In this document: one piece after another, positions 50,590 to 60,789 of the stretch
How the letters are laid out: each line of letters begins with the position of its first letter
Numbering within the stretch: the stretch's first letter is position 1
Assembly (NCBI GenBank): GCA_021927905.1
Contig: BLLK01000057.1
Coordinates: forward strand, 620,001-684,000
DNA length: 64,000 bases
Direction: 5' to 3'
From: Chaetoceros tenuissimus
Lineage: Eukaryota > Bacillariophyta > Thalassiosirophyceae > Chaetocerotales > Chaetocerotaceae
The notes under the pieces: generated by a model
The model's database searches: none
Seen by the model: only the letters and a program-made list of their open reading frames with translations
What the model was told of the DNA's origin: nothing
Made by a program: the position numbers and the translations under genes

Positions 50590-53500
50590 TTAACCCTTTT
50601 GCAGCGACGAAGTTTTGATACAAGAGATTGATGGATTCTCAAGACTATCCAGGAAACCACCATCTCGACATTCAACTAATGTCTCCTCTTGTATCGTACC
50701 CAACACCCTTCGACTCCCACTCCTTCCTCCTCCTTTCTTCTCTTTCTTCGACTTCACCTTAGAAGCATTGCCTCTCTTTTCTCGATACAGATGGGCAGTC
50801 AAAAGCTTCTTCATGTTGATATCGGTCGGTGTATGCCGCCTTCGTCGAGTAAAAGCACGCCGTTGTAACCTCTCCCTTGATATCAACTCCTTACTCCCTT
50901 TCTTCTTCACTTTAGATGCTTTCTTTGCCGCCTGCTTGATGCAGATTGGTATCCACTCAAAGCCCTCCTCGCCCGAAGTTTCCACAAGTTGCAACACCTG
51001 GCGATGTTTCTTCAGAACTGATAATGGCAGATGATTAGCCTTGCTCGCTCGAAACATCTCTTTCCTATGACGCGTCTCGTCAGATTGTTGAGGAGTTTGT
51101 TCCTTGATTACAGTCTTTTCTATCTTACTGTTGCAATGGGTTAGAGCATGTTCTATAGCAGATGTTACAAGAAGTCCGACTGGTAGGAGCAATAAAATAG
51201 ATGCCTCCACAGAGCGTTGGTTAGATTTGAGTTGCTTCCCTCGATCCTTGGTTGAGGGTGAAGATGACGGCACTGATTCTTCCACTAGAGATGGGGTATC
51301 TATGGAATGTAGTGAAGTGCAAGTTGATGCTCGTCGGTTCCTTTGCCTTCGTTTCCTTCGTGCAATATCATTGAGTCCACTTTGTACTAGTGATGATGAT
51401 GAGGGTAGTACATTCTCATTTGTCATTGGCGACTCTTGCACTAGTGATGTGGTATGTGAATGCTGTGATGTACAAGCTTCTGATTGTCGATACCTCTTCC
51501 TTCGTTTCCTTCGATCAATATCATTTGATCCACTTGGATGAGAAGACAAGGAAGAAGGGGATACATTTATCTGTTGCAATTGTGACTCTTGCTCTGAAGT
51601 TTGACTTGCTGGTGAGGTAGGAGCAAGTGATTTCTGAACAAGGTTATCGGAATCATTGCTACTCATCTCCTTTTGCATCTGACAATCATTGGCCATAGCA
51701 ATAACTTCAATTTTAACAGGTGGTGGAGGGCTTGGAGCAGGGGAAGATGTACACCAAGAGTATGTAGCATCTATTATACCATCGGAAGCAGGATTCAATT
51801 TGCGTCTCTTGCCATTCTTGGTAACCTTGAATAGGGATTGTGAAGAAGGGAAAGGGTCTGATGGCCTGAACGATGAATCTAATGCAGATGCAATCGAAGA
51901 AGCTGTAGAACTATTAATCAAATCTATTTCTGGCTTTGTAGATTCAGTGGTAATTGATGAAGGACCTGTAGCTGGAGTAGTAGATGAAAGCAGACTCTCA
52001 CTCGAAGCTGATGTGGAAGCATCTAATTCAATTTCCTCTTCTACAACTATAGAGAGACTTGAACGGAAGTTCTTGCCCTGCCACTTCCCTTTACTGTTAT
52101 GGTGACCGAGTTCAATGAGCGTAGTACTGCGATCGACAGGAATATAAAGATGCCGTCTTGCAATAGCTCTTAGACGGAGCTTGCCTTGCTCATGTAGATT
52201 AGTTGAAAAAACAGTTCCTCTGTTGTCTAATTCAAATTGTCGAAGGTATGTATCTGATCGGTCTCTATACGATCCTCTGAAACTCTTCTTGATAGCAACA
52301 GTGATGCGATCCTTCTATAAGGGAGAAGAGTACCTTTGTTAGACCAAAATCATTTGGATGTAAATAATATATATTTATTCAATCTCACAATGACTTACTC
52401 TTACACCACCATTTGAGGACTTGGCAATATTTCTAGCGAAAAGTTCATTTTGATATTGGTCTATCTCGTCAGTTATTGGAGTGCAATCCTTCTGCTGGAA
52501 CTTTTCTCCACTCGCTGCATGCATATGGTAATGACCTTCAACATTGAGACAGATGCTTTCTCTAGAAGGACGTTCCTCGTATGTTGGTGTGAGGGACGAC
52601 ACTGATACCTCATCTTCATCATCATCAAGATTAATGACGGCATTCTTATCAATTGGAAATTTTGCATCATTATTAAGAAGAATACTCTTTGGGCGACGAA
52701 CTGGGTCTTCTTCTACTAGATTAGAAACAGGACTTAGAGAATCATCGACAAAACTCCAATAGATTGGGTTTGCTTTTCTCGCACTACTCGGAATGGCCTA
52801 ACATTGTTTCAAGAAATGAGATGGGTATATTCGTACGTTTCAATATTTACCGATTCTTTCAACACATCTTTTCACTTACCATCTTCTTGTCTGTATTTCT
52901 ATTCTTATGTGTGGAGACTCCGCCAGAATATTTGCTCATACATCTAGGTACCCAAGGTTCAATACTATTGAGCGTATCAAACAACTTCTGATATTCACAT
53001 GGTGTTGTATCGTCTTTATCAAATTCCTTCAATTTAATAGGGGTGTAGGTCTTGGTATTTTTTGATGAATCGTTGACAAAACTCCAATAGATTGGGTTTG
53101 CTTTTCTCGCACTACTCGGAATGGCCTAACATTGTTTCAAGAAATGAGATGGGTATATTCGTACGTTTCAATATTTACCGATTCTTTCAACACATCTTTT
53201 CACTTACCATCTTCTTGTCTGTATTTCTATTCTTATGTGTGGAGACTCCGCCAGAATATTTGCTCATACATCTAGGTACCCAAGGTTCAATACTATTGAG
53301 CGTATCAAACAACTTCTGATATTCACATGGTGTTGTATCGTCTTTATCAAATTCCTTCAATTTAATAGGGGTGTAGGTCTTGGTATTTTTTGATGAATCG
53401 TTGACAAAACTCCAATAGATTGGGTTTGCTTTTCTCGCACTACTCGGAATGGCCTAACATTGTTTCAAGAAATGAGATGGGTATATTCGTACGTTTCAAT

Positions 53501-54774
53501 ATTTACCGATTCTTTCAACACATCTTTTCACTTACCATCTTCTTGTCTGTATTTCTATTCTTATGTGTGGAGACTCCGCCAGAATATTTGCTCATACATC
53601 TAGGTACCCAAGGTTCAATACTATTGAGCGTATCAAACAACTTCTGATATTCACATGGTGTTGTATCGTCTTTATCAAATTCCTTCAATTTAATAGGGGT
53701 GTAGGTCTTGGTATTTTTTGATGAATCGTTGACAAAACTCCAATAGATTGGGTTTGCTTTTCTCGCACTACTCGGAATGGCCTAACATTGTTTCAAGAAA
53801 TGAGATGGGTATATTCGTACGTTTCAATATTTACCGATTCTTTCAACACATCTTTTCACTTACCATCTTCTTGTCTGTATTTCTATTCTTATGTGTGGAG
53901 ACTCCGCCAGAATATTTGCTCATACATCTAGGTACCCAAGGTTCAATACTATTGAGCGTATCAAACAACTTCTGATATTCACATGGTGTTGTATCGTCTT
54001 TATCAAATTCCTTCAATTTAATAGGGGTATAGGTCTTGGTATGTTTTGATGAATTATGGATCTGTAGATGAAATACTCTAAGTTAGACTGCTTTCGAAAA
54101 GAGCAAAATAGGAAGAAGAGACACTACTTACAGATTTATGTAATGAAGATGAGGTGTTGGCCTTGCTATCGACTGCGGTCTTCTGTGGACTGACATGACT
54201 ATCAGCATTGAGACAGTTGCTTTGCTCCACAGAAGGAAATTCCTCCAATGTTGCCTCTTCTTCTTCTCTGTTATCATCAGAATACTCCGTATGACCTAAC
54301 ATTGTTTCATGAATTTAGTTGAGTATATTCATTCCAATATTCAGCGATTCCTTTTTACAAATCTTTTTCCTTACCATCTTTGATGTTCTTGTTTCTCTCT
54401 TTTCCTTTTAGCAGCTGTTGTGCTCTGACATATATCTGTTGCTGGAATTCTCCAAATGAGATCTTCCCAGGAAGAAATTGCATATAAAGAGAATGGAATG
54501 GGTTAGATACAGCTTGAGAGCGATGTGTATTGAATTCCTGTCCAGTCAAGTCATCGTCATCACTTACTGTTTCTGTTGCGTGCATTGCAACCTGCTGTTG
54601 TTCGTTCACTTCTTTTGCACGAGGCAAATTCTTGAAGCTATGATTCATGATCATGGTTAATGTATATTGTATTATATTATCTGGATTGTTTGTATTGTAT
54701 TGAAGTACAATGAAATTGTGATTGTGTTGATGTTGATGTGATCGCATCATGCAAGAAAAAAATGAGCTCTGCAT
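50590..54774 (-). CDS. Novel eight-exon gene with three identical tandem exons
   Basis: The gene model, from the 5' end, is 54774-54375, 54295-54132, 54061-53864, 53781-53536, 53453-53208, 53125-52880, 52797-52399 and 52314-50590, which joins in frame to 1207 residues. Donors are GTAAGT or GTAAGG and acceptors GTTAG, CTACAG or TTATAG. Exons 4-6 are 246 bp each, phase 0, and identical, as are their 82-bp introns. Each encodes AIPSSARKANPIYWSFVND, then YTPIKLKEFDKDDTTPCEY and IEPWVPRCMSKYSGG. The last exon holds two copies of an NDIxRRKRR nuclear-signal-like motif and very basic stretches near the C-terminus (RLQRRAFTRRRRH, SKVKSKKEKKGGG). Exon 1 includes LPGKISFGEFQQQIY. I recognise no domain. 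Nuclear location is inferred. The ATG at 54774 is the first in frame; a later ATG is possible. Confidence 0.75.
52752..54060. repeat. 328-bp exon-plus-intron tandem array (about four copies)
   Basis: The period is exactly 328 bp (52764, 53092, 53420, 53748). Each unit is one 246-bp exon and one 82-bp intron of the gene on the minus strand. Copies look identical by eye except at the outer edges, which merge into exon 3 and exon 7. Confidence 0.95.
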
Positions 54775-55697
54775 CGCTAAAGCTGTTGACACGAGTCATT
54801 GAAGCTAAGAAGGTCTGATCTTCTTAAATACCGCAATCTCATAAAGACATTATTACCGTTGAAATAACCGTCAAAAATAGAATGAAAAATCAATAAAATT
54901 TAACGTAAAATTGACACTAATATATATCATGTATATTCCCTTGCTTTAGACAAGATGAAAATATGTAAGTTAAATATAATATATATTTTTATATATGTGT
55001 GTATGTATATATGAATTGTTTCCTTCTAAGCCATATTGTCTGTTTTTGATTATTACCTACTTAGTAGCAAGTCGGCGAGCCATAAAGAGGGTTGGAACAT
55101 CATCGATCATCCAGCTCTCAAGCTCCACGGTAATGTACCATAGTACTCGAACCACATTTTCACATCTATTCCTTATGTACGAATGAATCGTATTGAAGTT
55201 TGTACTCCCTGCTACCTCCACCAGGTGCGAAGAGGTGTTTTCTTGGCAAGAAACAGCTTTTAATTTTCAGGATGGAATCAGATTTTGGTTCGTGTGCAAA
55301 AGTCATTGATGCAGATCTGCCAAGAAGAATGATGAATCTTGTCAGTGATACATGATATAGCTGTACTCGCATTATTGTTCCATTGCATAGTTGTACAAAG
55401 AACCAAATCGAACTGAGACAATTGTGGCTGTTATTCAAAGACCAAGGCATTGTATGAGGATGCAACTACAGTTATCGGGAGCGTTGTTATGAACACTGAG
55501 AAAGCAAGCACATGAGAATAAAACAAGCTTTCGAGGCTTTTCGTAGCCCCTCTCGTCCAAGCATTTGAAATCAACTTGAATCACTAAAAACGTAGTTTCG
55601 AATCAAATCAGTACACACACGTACGTTGCTATCACTTGTTGACACTTTCAATTTTCAAAAAAAAAAGTCGGACCTCCTTCTTCTCTCAAAAGACAAG
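54775..55697. other. Divergent intergenic region
   Basis: This is the promoter region of two divergent genes. It is AT-rich (ATATATAT runs at 54.98 kb). A phrase TTAGTAGCAAGTCGGCGAGCC at 55061 is shared with 38.9 kb. No gene is seen. Confidence 0.5.
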
Positions 55698-56924
55698 ATG
55701 GGGAAAAAGAGTAAGGCGAAGAAGGTTACAAAGAAAGAACGAGCAAAACATCTTCAGTACCTCCAGGAGTTGGACAAGGCATATATTGCAAAAGAAGATA
55801 AATTTGACAATACTACCAACAAAAAGTGGGCTGAGTTAAGCTTGCTTTATGAAGAACAGATTCAAATTTTCGCACAAACTAAAGACGCCCATGCCGCTCT
55901 CAATGGATATTTATGCTACTGGGATCGGCTAGCAAAGTTATATTCATGCCTATTTAGGACTTTCATGTATTCTCAAAATTATTCAGCGGGAATCAAAGTT
56001 TGCACAAAGTTACTTCAGTTCTCTTCTAAAATTGTCAACAAAAGTCTACTAGCACCACACATTGACCTGTTTCTTTTACGACTTGACAAAACCAAAAGTG
56101 ATTTACATTCAAACGTCATTTTGGAGGTTGCTGGGATGATAAATCAAGCTTTAGAAAACGATATCGACAAGAAATTTCATTTCTCCCAGAACTTGTACAT
56201 ATCAATGTGTTTATTTGAATTGAGTAGACTGCAAATGTACGAGGCTGTAAAACATCTTTCGCATAATATGCTTCGGGCTAATCGAAGGCTCGAAAGGGCT
56301 TTCCCAGCAGATGAGGGGGCTAATTTTTATCTCTTTTCTTTGATTGATGAGCTTCGGTTTGATTTAGTTTTCCATGGAGCAAAGAAACATGATTTATTTG
56401 AAATTGCTAAACTCAATTGTATTGGATTGCTTTCATCCAAATGTGATCCGTTGCCTTTTGGTGAAGCTTTCTTAGGATGTGCCATTCTATATTACTATGG
56501 AATTTTCTACACAAGAGAGAACTACACTTCGTTAGAAGTAGAGGGGAGATGTATTGAGGCAATGGAAAGATACCTTGATTTCAAGAGTAGTATTTTTTCA
56601 AGCTCTTGTTGCACATGCCAAGAGAGTGGAGAAGATAGATTGTTATTATGCCAAGGCTGTAGAGCTGTGTTTTTTTGTTGCAAGGATCATCAACGGTTAA
56701 ACTTTCTCCACCATGAAGAGACTGGAACTAGAGGCATGGGGCATAAGTATCTCTGTCCTGTCTTCAAATCATATCACAAGAGAAATAAGAATAAAGATGC
56801 TGCGAAAAAGGATCATTTAGAGAGGAAGTTTCGCAGAGCCTGTAAAAGATTTTTGATGGGTACGTTGCAAAGTGTTTGCAAGAAGAGAGTAAAGTGTTTG
56901 GTAACTTTTGAGACTATGGAATAA
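55698..56924 (+). CDS. MYND zinc-finger protein
   Basis: 408 residues are encoded from the ATG at 55698. The frame is open upstream without ATG, and MGKKSKAKKVTKKERAK is a typical basic start of this group. The central 270 residues are helical, with TPR-like alternation (YSAGIKVCTKLLQFSSKIV, MYEAVKHLSHNML). The C-terminal MYND finger reads CCTCQESGEDRLLLCQGC, then VFFCCKDHQRLNFLHH and a late H-x3-C, GHKYLC. MYND fingers are protein-binding modules. The C-terminal end is basic (KRNKNKDAAKK). A short relic with the same MGKKSK start lies at 57398. The likely role is an adaptor; no enzymatic motif is visible. Confidence 0.8.
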   Translation: MGKKSKAKKVTKKERAKHLQYLQELDKAYIAKEDKFDNTTNKKWAELSLLYEEQIQIFAQTKDAHAALNGYLCYWDRLAKLYSCLFRTFMYSQNYSAGIKVCTKLLQFSSKIVNKSLLAPHIDLFLLRLDKTKSDLHSNVILEVAGMINQALENDIDKKFHFSQNLYISMCLFELSRLQMYEAVKHLSHNMLRANRRLERAFPADEGANFYLFSLIDELRFDLVFHGAKKHDLFEIAKLNCIGLLSSKCDPLPFGEAFLGCAILYYYGIFYTRENYTSLEVEGRCIEAMERYLDFKSSIFSSSCCTCQESGEDRLLLCQGCRAVFFCCKDHQRLNFLHHEETGTRGMGHKYLCPVFKSYHKRNKNKDAAKKDHLERKFRRACKRFLMGTLQSVCKKRVKCLVTFETME

Positions 56925-57397
56925 TTATAATGGAAACTTGGAATCGAGTTGTACTCTAGTTGTACTATTTATTCCAAATATTCTTCATAAGGTAGAGCAG
57001 TAGATACCAAATACAAAATATCAATGGACTGTGAGTCTACCCATCACCAATCTTTCTATCTCAACGACCCATACTATTTAGATACCTCTGATTCTACTTG
57101 CTACTATGATGAGATAAGATAAGATCGCCTGATTTTATTCTCTTTATTTTAATTTACTAAAATTATCGGGTAATGCCCCACGCCAACTATGAGGGAGGCC
57201 ATTATAATAATCGAATATTCCGAGGTAGCCGGGAATGATGTTCTTTTCGCTTCTTTTTGTTCCTTTGCGTCAGGAAGTCCAATAGAGTTCAAAATAATAG
57301 AAGATTATCTGTCTCTATTCTAGGTATTTACTTTGATTCATCAATAGAATCAATCATCTATGTCTGAACAGTAGAGTAGAAGAGAATCAAATCTATT
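56925..57397. other. Spacer, no gene seen
   Basis: AT-rich 3' flank of the MYND gene; nothing else is recognised. Confidence 0.45.
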
Positions 57398-57505
57398 ATG
57401 GGCAAGAAGAGTAAGCGTCGTGGAGGGAAACGAAACCCACCGAACCAACTTCAAAGGAAGGGAGTCGAGGAAGGAAAGTCATCTGCATTTGAGCCTTCTT
57501 TGTGA
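57398..57505 (+). pseudogene. Relic of a MYND-family gene start
   Basis: A 35-codon frame reads MGKKSKRRGGKRNPPNQLQ and stops at TGA within the 31-bp repeat shared with 34.66 kb. The MGKKSK start matches the MYND gene at 55698. No finger follows. Confidence 0.3.
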
Positions 57506-57508
57506 ATC
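57478..57508 (+). repeat. 31-bp exact dispersed repeat (partner 34660-34690)
   Basis: Identical to 34660-34690. Here it covers the end and stop of the MGKKSK relic. Confidence 0.8.
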
Positions 57509-57609
57509 ATTGATAATTAAGCATTTCAAGCTTGATATTTCTTTCAACAAACTGAAGTTGGCATACGTGTGTATTTTCTCTATAGAATTGATGACATTGG
57601 AAGATGAAC

Positions 57610-57690
57610 ATGAAATTCTGTATCTACAGTAATGACGATGAAATATACAATTGGATTAAAAATATCAATCAGAATTTGAATCATCTTTGA
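57610..57690 (+). pseudogene. Small fragment of an LRR-family tail
   Basis: The frame reads YSNDDEIYNWIKNINQNLNH, matching the EVNNWIKNINN motif found in all LRR tails of this window. Nothing of the repeat domain remains nearby. Confidence 0.4.
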
Positions 57691-57811
57691 TAGATGATTA
57701 TTCAGAATGGCGGAGATAATTTAGGAAGGGAAAGTTGAAGAGCTCCAACGCAGCTGAAGGTTTTTGCAGATGTGAATCATGGAGGGTCAATGAAAATGCT
57801 CGAAGAAGATA

Positions 57812-57857
57812 TCACGTCAAATTCAACATTATAATCACGTCAAATTCAACATTATAT
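57812..57857. repeat. 23-bp direct tandem duplication
   Basis: ATCACGTCAAATTCAACATTATA occurs twice in immediate succession. Confidence 0.9.
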
Positions 57858-58155
57858 TTTGGATACAGTAATACAAAGTCAAAAGTTAGATGGAGATGTG
57901 ATTTATACCAAAAGGAAGGAGAATGTTTTGGCTGTAATTATGAATACAAGTAGTAGTAAAAGAAAAAAGGAACTGAAATTGATGGACATTAGCAGTTCGT
58001 AAACATATCTAAAATTTTTATTGTTGTGTTATGTAGTTATGATTTTCATTTCCTTATACATAATGCACGAAGTAAGGTACTGACGATGAATACTCTCATT
58101 CCTCTGCTCTCCTTTATTTGCCAATGATTCCGAGTTCAAGTCATCGGATGAGCAG

Positions 58156-59451
58156 TTACTTTGAAACCTTTCTTTTCTTTCTTCTAGGCTCATTTCTAGT
58201 AGCTCTTGGGCGATTTTCCAATACAGATGGCTGTCGAAGAAGCATGTAAAAGCATTTCTCCAGGTCTGCATGCTCTCCTACTGCCATTGCAGCAAAAGGG
58301 AAGAGTGTTGTTACTGGGTCCTTCATTTGAATCTGATCGTCAGTGAGTGATGCAAACAATTCATCGTGAACATTCATTACCTCTGGACCAGCCGCGAGGA
58401 TGGACTGCTGAAGAGTGCGTCCATCGTGATCCTTTAGATGATAAGCCCAAGGGAATTTCTTTGTAAATAGTTGCTTATGCTGCTGGGCTTTGATGAATAC
58501 ATGATGCAGGATGGGAAAGTCTCGCTTTGGTGAAAGAATTCCATGGAGGATATTCATCATCTTCTCTTCTCCATGTTCATCACAGAGACTCTCAAAAGCA
58601 CTAGTTCCGTTGTCGTCCTCAATAAAGAGCAACCCTCCAATGTTTGGATGATGCTCAAATCCAGCCTTCAAGAGCAGACGGATCGAATTGTCTTCACGTC
58701 TCATGTAGTGAATCAAAGGAACATTGCCGACCTTAGTCTTGGCCAAAGCGTCCGGATCCAAGCTTACCAGGAATTCAAACCTTTCATAGTTGGAACAGGC
58801 AAACTGCAATAAGCTATGTTCTTGAACATCCTTTGGGAGAAGTAAACGCAATCTCTGAAGTTCTTTCAACACATCCAGTCTCTTTGCAGCATTGTTATTT
58901 TCAACATTAACAACTTCAAGATCGGGATCAAGCAGTAATTGTAAAATATTACGTCCATCGTCATCAACTTTCAATAATCCTCCCCGCGCATGTTCTCCTC
59001 CTACTTTGTGCTTGAAACCTTCCTTTGCCAAGAGGGGTACATACTCAAATCCATCATCATTTGCAGCAGTTTGAATGGGAATCTGTCCATCTTCATCTTG
59101 ATATGATAATGCTGACGGGAACTTCTTGACTAATTTTTCCACTGCGTCCATGGATGGCTTGTATTTCCCCAGTCTGTGCAAAGATTTCTCAAAAGGTGCG
59201 TCAAAATCACTATTGAATTTTTGGACTTTTTGTAGAATTTTAAGTAGCAACTCCCCATCTACCCATCCTTCCTGGAAATTGTAACTCTTAAGGAACTCGA
59301 CATTGGACTGTAAAGCAGAGATCTCCTTTCCAAGATTGGTTTTTAAAGTAGGGATATCAATTGGGAGATCGGTTTGTGAAGTAGGGTTCCTAGACCTGGG
59401 AGCCTCTTCTCCTCTTGTAGACATGCGGCGAGTTTGCTTGGTAGGAGCCAT
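58156..59451 (-). CDS. Ankyrin-like VGG-family protein with histone-H3-tail-like N-terminus
   Basis: 431 residues are encoded from the ATG at 59451, chosen for its strong context (ACCATGG). The frame is open to an ATG at 59532. The first residues, MAPTKQTRRMSTRGEEAPRS, resemble the start of histone H3 (ARTKQTARKSTGGKAPRK). The body matches the gene at 6075: SLHRLGKYKPS, KLVKKFPSALSYQDEDGQI, FKHKVGGEHARGGLLK, ILAAGPEVMN, FAAMAVGEHADLEK. Ankyrin-like helical pairs suggest a protein-binding role. The C-terminus is a basic cluster (RNEPRRKKRKVSK) of nuclear-signal type. A nuclear, chromatin-related role would fit both ends but is inference. Relatives in this window lack the H3-like start. Confidence 0.85.
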   Translation of the reverse strand: MAPTKQTRRMSTRGEEAPRSRNPTSQTDLPIDIPTLKTNLGKEISALQSNVEFLKSYNFQEGWVDGELLLKILQKVQKFNSDFDAPFEKSLHRLGKYKPSMDAVEKLVKKFPSALSYQDEDGQIPIQTAANDDGFEYVPLLAKEGFKHKVGGEHARGGLLKVDDDGRNILQLLLDPDLEVVNVENNNAAKRLDVLKELQRLRLLLPKDVQEHSLLQFACSNYERFEFLVSLDPDALAKTKVGNVPLIHYMRREDNSIRLLLKAGFEHHPNIGGLLFIEDDNGTSAFESLCDEHGEEKMMNILHGILSPKRDFPILHHVFIKAQQHKQLFTKKFPWAYHLKDHDGRTLQQSILAAGPEVMNVHDELFASLTDDQIQMKDPVTTLFPFAAMAVGEHADLEKCFYMLLRQPSVLENRPRATRNEPRRKKRKVSK

Positions 59452-59898
59452 GGTCAAACTTTTCCACTTTGAAAATAATGAGACGATAAATGATGATTTC
59501 ATAAAGATATGTGTGGACCGGTCCTTTTTCATCACGACTTAATTCGATGAGATATGATAGATCCGGTCCATTCGCATCTGTGTATGGATGTCATAGTGTG
59601 ACATTGAGAGAGGGGTCAAAAATACTCACAACCCCCACACGATTGTCAAGAAATCCTTAGTAGTCACGGATTGAGTCGGAAGAATCTTTGGACATGATGC
59701 ATAAAGAGTGTGGAGGTGGAGTGTGAAGTTCAAAGTGAGGAGTGATAGTCTCTCGCTCTCTCAGATACAATATGTTGATACCTGCTGTTGGACTCATACC
59801 TTCTTTATTTCTCCTATCGAAACTCATCTGTTTGTATTCATAAATACCTTTTAACAGTGTCATTTCTTGATTCGGAGATTCACTTTAAGCCTTGAAAG
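59452..59898. other. Divergent intergenic region
   Basis: No gene is supported between the ankyrin-like gene (minus) and the broken LRR gene (plus). Confidence 0.5.
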
Positions 59899-60650
59899 AT
59901 GAGGGTTCAGACGGAGGAATGGCAGAGATTCATTCCAGGAGTGCGGATGTACAAAGGCAAGAAAACTTTGTTTTATAACGGAGAGGAACTGTACCATGAT
60001 GGTGAGAATGAGCGAAGAGTTTCTCATCTATGATAAAGATGAGAGACTCTTGGGAAGTCATCATCGTATTGCCAGGAGTAAAAGTGATTCCTACAAGTAC
60101 TTTACATTCTTGAGAAATTCAAGAGAGAGTGAATAGAGATGGTGCATTCTCTTCCTGTGACATATCTTCTATTTTTATTCCACCGTCATGTATTGAAATT
60201 GGTGTTTGTGCATTTCATGGTTGCATGAACTTGATTTTGGGATTGCCTCAGCATACTCAACTTGGAATGGGTGTCTTTCAAGATACAGCATTACTTGAAG
60301 CATCTCCATTTGAAACTGGGAAATTTGGTGGTGATGCTGAAGCTGGAGACGCTATGCTGTATGACTCCGACGATGAAGAGGAATTCGTCCAATGGATCAG
60401 GTCCATTAATAATGAAGAAGCATACACTCTTCACCGTGCCTCTGCTTCCTACAATCCTTTAGCTGAAGTCATTCATGATCTAGTAAAGCGACACGGAATC
60501 AAAGCGATGGGAGTGCAAAACGCAATCGGCATCACACCCGCTGAATATCTAGAGGAAAACCCCTTTGCTGATATCTTGGAGAAAGATATCATCAATAGAT
60601 ACATTTTAGATATGATTGGAGAAGTATTCTCTAAGATAGGAAGACAATAA
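59899..60650 (+). pseudogene. Broken BspA-type LRR gene
   Basis: It starts MRVQTEEWQRFIPGVRMYKG like the gene at 10650. After the YHDGENERRV cap a frameshift leads to an early stop. LPGVKVIPTSTLHS is then followed by a stop, and the middle repeats are missing. From 60129 a frame of 173 codons is intact, with CDISSIFIPPSCIEIGVCAF, WIRSINNEEAYTLHRASAS, GITPAEYLEENPF and LDMIGEV. It is a host gene in decay by small indels plus loss of two or three LRR units. The surviving C-terminal frame has an ATG, but a product without the repeats is unlikely to work the same way. Confidence 0.8.
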
Positions 60651-60789
60651 TTAAGAAAACTTACAAAAATGGATAAGACATTATGTACTCATTGTCGCTG
60701 CCACCAATCTCATAGAGTCTGATCATACTTCTTTTTATTAAAATAAATACATTTCACTTATTGTATATTGTATAAAATCCCCATTTACT

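Noticed and set aside
52764-53975. Four identical 75-codon proteins on the + strand
   Set aside because: They are shadows over the exon-intron array of the minus-strand gene, whose splice sites and in-frame exons explain the sequence better.
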